Assembly (NCBI GenBank): GCA_015478765.1
Contig: JADMKR010000107.1
Coordinates: 1-27,339 of the forward strand
Direction: 5' to 3'
DNA: 27,339 nucleotides
From: Flavobacterium sp.
Lineage (GTDB): Bacteria; Bacteroidota; Bacteroidia; Flavobacteriales; Flavobacteriaceae
Shown: piece by piece, positions 24,774-27,339 of the stretch
Numbering within the stretch: the stretch's first letter is position 1
Layout of the letters: every line of letters starts with the position of its first letter
The notes under the pieces: generated by a model
Databases searched by the model: none
What the model was told of the DNA's origin: nothing
The model's input: the letters and a program-made list of their open reading frames with translations, nothing else
Position numbers and translations under genes: made by a program

Positions 24774-27235
24774 TAATCAAATTTCGTATAAGCGGCAGTC
24801 ATTTTTCGAATCCGATCGGCCAATGTTTCGCTGGACAATCGTTCACGCAGGCGGTCGGTGCTAATCGGAAAACTGAAGGGTGTGGGCTTTTCGCATTGCT
24901 TCCAAACCTTCTGCTGATCCCGGATTCTCTCCAGTGCCAATATCAATCGGCCTTCCTCAAGCTGATGCTCAAATGTCTCCCGAAATGCCTGTTGCAAAAG
25001 TAAGTTATCGGGTTCATAATCCCGAAAAACTTCAAACAATAATTGCGAGCTGCTCTGCAAATGTTTTGCTTTGACGATCTTACCGGGAAATCCAGTAAAA
25101 ACCAGTCCTGCGATGATAGCAATATCGCGAAATTTTCGTCGGGCCATTTCGGTTGCATTCAAGCTCTTCTGCAAATCCTCGTGAACATAATCGGGTGCAA
25201 ATAGATCGTTGTCAAGCACATTCTGCATGTCGATTTCCTGATCCGACAAGAGTTCGAAGCCATAATCGTTATAAGCTAATGAGAAACTGATTGGCGACAG
25301 TAAACTTATCCGATAAGCTAACAAACTCGCCAGCGCTTCGTGAACGAAACGGCCTTCGAACGGATAAAAAACGGCGTGATAGCCCTCACGGGTTTTAAAT
25401 GTTTCTATCAGAAATTCGTTGGCATCGGGAACAATCGATTCTTTTCTTTGCCGCCTAAAAACCGGCTCGAGGGCCACCAGTTCAGGCGACTTCCCGTTGT
25501 GGTTTGCAGCATATAATTCCTGTCGCATCAATTCGCTCATTTGTGCCGACAGCGCCATGCGGCCTCCAAGCCAACTTGCGAATTTCGACGGTTTGGCAGT
25601 AGATTTCCGCACCAGGACTTCCATATTCTTAATTCGGTACAATTCGAGTTTCTTACCGGCAAACTGGAAAACATCGCCCGGCTTGAGTTTTGAAACGAAC
25701 CACTCTTCGATCGTACCGATGTAACCGCCACCGAGGAATTTGACATTCATTACCGCATCGCCCACAATAGTTCCGATCGACATTCTATGATGCATTGCCG
25801 TGGCCTTGTTGGTAATGCGATAACAGCCATTCTCGTCAATATCCACTTTTTTATATTCGTCATAGGCTTGCAGGCTCTGGCTCCCGGCCGATATGAAATT
25901 AAGCAGCCATTGCCAATTCTCAGGGGTAATCGACTGATAGCAGAAAGTCTGTTTAACCTCATTGTAAATCGCATCCGGCATAAACCCATCGGAGACTGCC
26001 AACGTATTCAGGTACTGAACCAGTACATCCCAACTTGCCAAATATGGAATTCTGTCCTCGACTGTATTGGTTTGCGCGGCTTTTTTCAACGCCGATGCTT
26101 CGACGAGTTCAATCGCATGCGTCGCAAGAAAATAGATCACACTCTCTTTACCAGGCTGGTGGCCGCTTCGTCCTGCTCTTTGCAGGAACCGGGCAACGCC
26201 CTTTGGCCCGCCAACTTGTATGATTGTTTCCACCGGTGCAAAATCGACACCCAGATCCAAACTCGAAGTGCAAACTACCACTTTGAGTTCTTCGTTCCGT
26301 ATAGCCTGTTCGACCCACAGGCGGGTTTCGCGACTAATGCTTCCGTGGTGCATCGCTATTTCACCGGCAAACTCCGGATATCGTTCCAGCAATCGCTGAA
26401 ACCAAATTTCGCATGCGGAACGGACATTGGTAAATATCAGCGTTGTTTTACTTCGACGGATAATCGGCGCCACCTCATCCAGGAGATGCAGTCCCATATG
26501 CCCGCGCCACGGATAGGTGTCCATCTGCTCAGGAATAATCGACATGATCTTTATTTTCTTATTGATGAACGCGCGTATCAACACAGAATTTTCCAGCGCT
26601 TCGGAATTAGGGCCAAGCAGGACCTGACGTGCCTGTTCCAAATTACCGATAGTGGCCGATATTCCCCAAATCCGCATTTTAGGAGCGATTGTTTTGAGTC
26701 GGGATAGTGCGAGTTCTGTTTGCACGCCCCGTTTTGTTCCTAGCAATTCATGCCATTCATCGATCACAATTGCCGAACAGTTCGAAAATAGCTTTTCATA
26801 ACCTTTGCTTGCCAGTAAAAGCTGCAGGCTTTCCGGAGTCGTGATCAGCAGGTCGGGCATTTTTACCTTTTGTTGCGCGCGTTCTTTAGTGGTGGTATCT
26901 CCCGAGCGGATGCCTACATTAAGTGGCACATCAAGATCGGTAATGACGCGCTCGGCCGCCTGCTTGATTTCGACCGACAGTGCGCGCAATGGTGTTATCC
27001 AGATCGCTTTGATTCCCGCTTTATGTTTTGTTTTGTATTGCGGATTGTTCTTTACATAATCAAGAACGATGGGAAACCACAATGCATAGGTCTTGCCGCT
27101 TCCCGTGGGAGCGTTCAGCAGGCCGTTTTTACCTTGCAAAAATGCGGTCCAGGTTTGCGTCTGAAATGGAAACGACTGCCAGCCTTGTCTTTCAAACCAG
27201 CTTTCGGCCAAGGCAAAAAGTTCAGTTCGGTTCAT
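24773..27235 (-). CDS. Ligase-associated DEXH-box DNA helicase (Lhr-like)
   Basis: This 820-aa SF2 helicase has Walker A APTGSGKT at 42-49, TPLRAL at 81-86, TTPES at 132-136, the DEXH box DEWH at 159-162, SAT at 193-195, TSSLDLGVDF at 323-332 and QRAGRSGH at 352-359. The C-terminal half matches the Lhr-type DEAD/H-associated region (winged helix and beta-barrel-like parts). The protein is shorter than full Lhr, as is usual for the ligase-associated subgroup. It probably remodels damaged or nicked DNA for the partner ligase and PdeM. The ATG at 27235 shares its A with the ligase stop codon (TGATG), and its own stop overlaps the pdeM start. All motor motifs look intact. Confidence 0.96.
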   Translation of the reverse strand: MNRTELFALAESWFERQGWQSFPFQTQTWTAFLQGKNGLLNAPTGSGKTYALWFPIVLDYVKNNPQYKTKHKAGIKAIWITPLRALSVEIKQAAERVITDLDVPLNVGIRSGDTTTKERAQQKVKMPDLLITTPESLQLLLASKGYEKLFSNCSAIVIDEWHELLGTKRGVQTELALSRLKTIAPKMRIWGISATIGNLEQARQVLLGPNSEALENSVLIRAFINKKIKIMSIIPEQMDTYPWRGHMGLHLLDEVAPIIRRSKTTLIFTNVRSACEIWFQRLLERYPEFAGEIAMHHGSISRETRLWVEQAIRNEELKVVVCTSSLDLGVDFAPVETIIQVGGPKGVARFLQRAGRSGHQPGKESVIYFLATHAIELVEASALKKAAQTNTVEDRIPYLASWDVLVQYLNTLAVSDGFMPDAIYNEVKQTFCYQSITPENWQWLLNFISAGSQSLQAYDEYKKVDIDENGCYRITNKATAMHHRMSIGTIVGDAVMNVKFLGGGYIGTIEEWFVSKLKPGDVFQFAGKKLELYRIKNMEVLVRKSTAKPSKFASWLGGRMALSAQMSELMRQELYAANHNGKSPELVALEPVFRRQRKESIVPDANEFLIETFKTREGYHAVFYPFEGRFVHEALASLLAYRISLLSPISFSLAYNDYGFELLSDQEIDMQNVLDNDLFAPDYVHEDLQKSLNATEMARRKFRDIAIIAGLVFTGFPGKIVKAKHLQSSSQLLFEVFRDYEPDNLLLQQAFRETFEHQLEEGRLILALERIRDQQKVWKQCEKPTPFSFPISTDRLRERLSSETLADRIRKMTAAYTKFD

Positions 27236-27339
27236 CAGCAGATCATGTTTTTTAATTCCTCAATCGTATTGGCATCGTTTATCCCCTTATCATGCCGCCA
27301 CCGCAGGATTCTGGGAAAACGTGTGGCCACGCCGCTTTT
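27235..27339 (-). CDS. ATP-dependent DNA ligase, C-terminal fragment (cut by window)
   Basis: The last 34 codons and stop of a minus-strand gene are visible. They read VATRFPRILRWRHDKGINDA followed by a short acidic helix and a stop. This is the typical C-terminal end of ATP-dependent DNA ligases (a V-RFPR--R-R-DK pattern containing motif VI). In relatives the ligase stands directly before the DEXH helicase and PdeM, often with an exonuclease gene upstream of it, so this fragment completes the operon assignment. The stop overlaps the helicase start by one base. The adenylation domain lies outside the window, so the exact ligase class cannot be confirmed from this piece alone. Confidence 0.88.
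   Translation of the reverse strand, partial: KSGVATRFPRILRWRHDKGINDANTIEELKNMIC

Noticed and set aside
24322..24864. 180-codon open frame antisense to pdeM
   Set aside because: It overlaps a complete metallophosphoesterase with all motifs; the antisense product has no family features.
25787..26707. 306-codon open frame antisense to the DEXH helicase
   Set aside because: It lies wholly inside a gene with intact helicase motifs; the product shows no domain, and its openness follows from the codon use of the other strand.

Overview
The window looks like a chromosomal segment from a member of the Bacteroidota. The evidence is a TamB plus lipoprotein TamL pair, DUF6624 and DUF2141 secreted proteins, lone receiver proteins typical of the phylum, A/T-rich leaders with few Shine-Dalgarno sequences, and a few sites resembling the TTTG / TAnnTTTG promoter. 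I cannot fix the genus. No tRNA, rRNA, insertion sequence, CRISPR array or phage gene was seen.

Layout. 1-968 (minus): App1-like phosphatase, cut by the window edge. 1094-5459 (plus): a GAF/triple-PAS hybrid histidine kinase overlapping a receiver-kinase gene. 5562-6406 (plus): a 57-aa hydrophilic protein, a DUF2141 exported protein and a 62-aa protein. 6407-7670 (minus): a lone receiver and an exonuclease III. 7766-8437 (plus): DUF6624 exported protein. 8577-9536 (minus): TerC/Alx-type membrane protein. 9609-10851 (minus): a DUF1989 protein overlapping a YqcI/YcgG (GntA-like) protein. 10992-12035 (plus): MscS-type channel. 12046-15481 (minus): LigD and Ku, the bacterial end-joining pair. 15482-15806: mostly noncoding, with a possible 34-aa ORF and a strong hairpin. 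15807-23235 (minus): TamL and TamB, the envelope assembly pair. 23469-23921 (minus): a second lone receiver. 24117-27339 (minus): the ligase-associated repair operon, comprising the 3' end of an ATP-dependent DNA ligase, a DEXH helicase and the PdeM phosphoesterase.

Functional themes. DNA repair dominates: end joining (Ku-LigD), a second ligase-helicase-nuclease system, and an ExoIII-family AP endonuclease lie within about 20 kb. Signalling is the second theme, with two kinases and two related single-domain receivers. Envelope and homeostasis functions (TamB/TamL, MscS, TerC, App1-like) fill most of the rest.

The best candidate for unexplored biology is the two-gene YcgG/GntA-like plus DUF1989 operon. 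Both families have members acting on guanidino compounds, and no urea carboxylase, allophanate hydrolase or guanitoxin genes lie nearby. Coordinates of start codons that differ from the longest open frame are argued in each entry.
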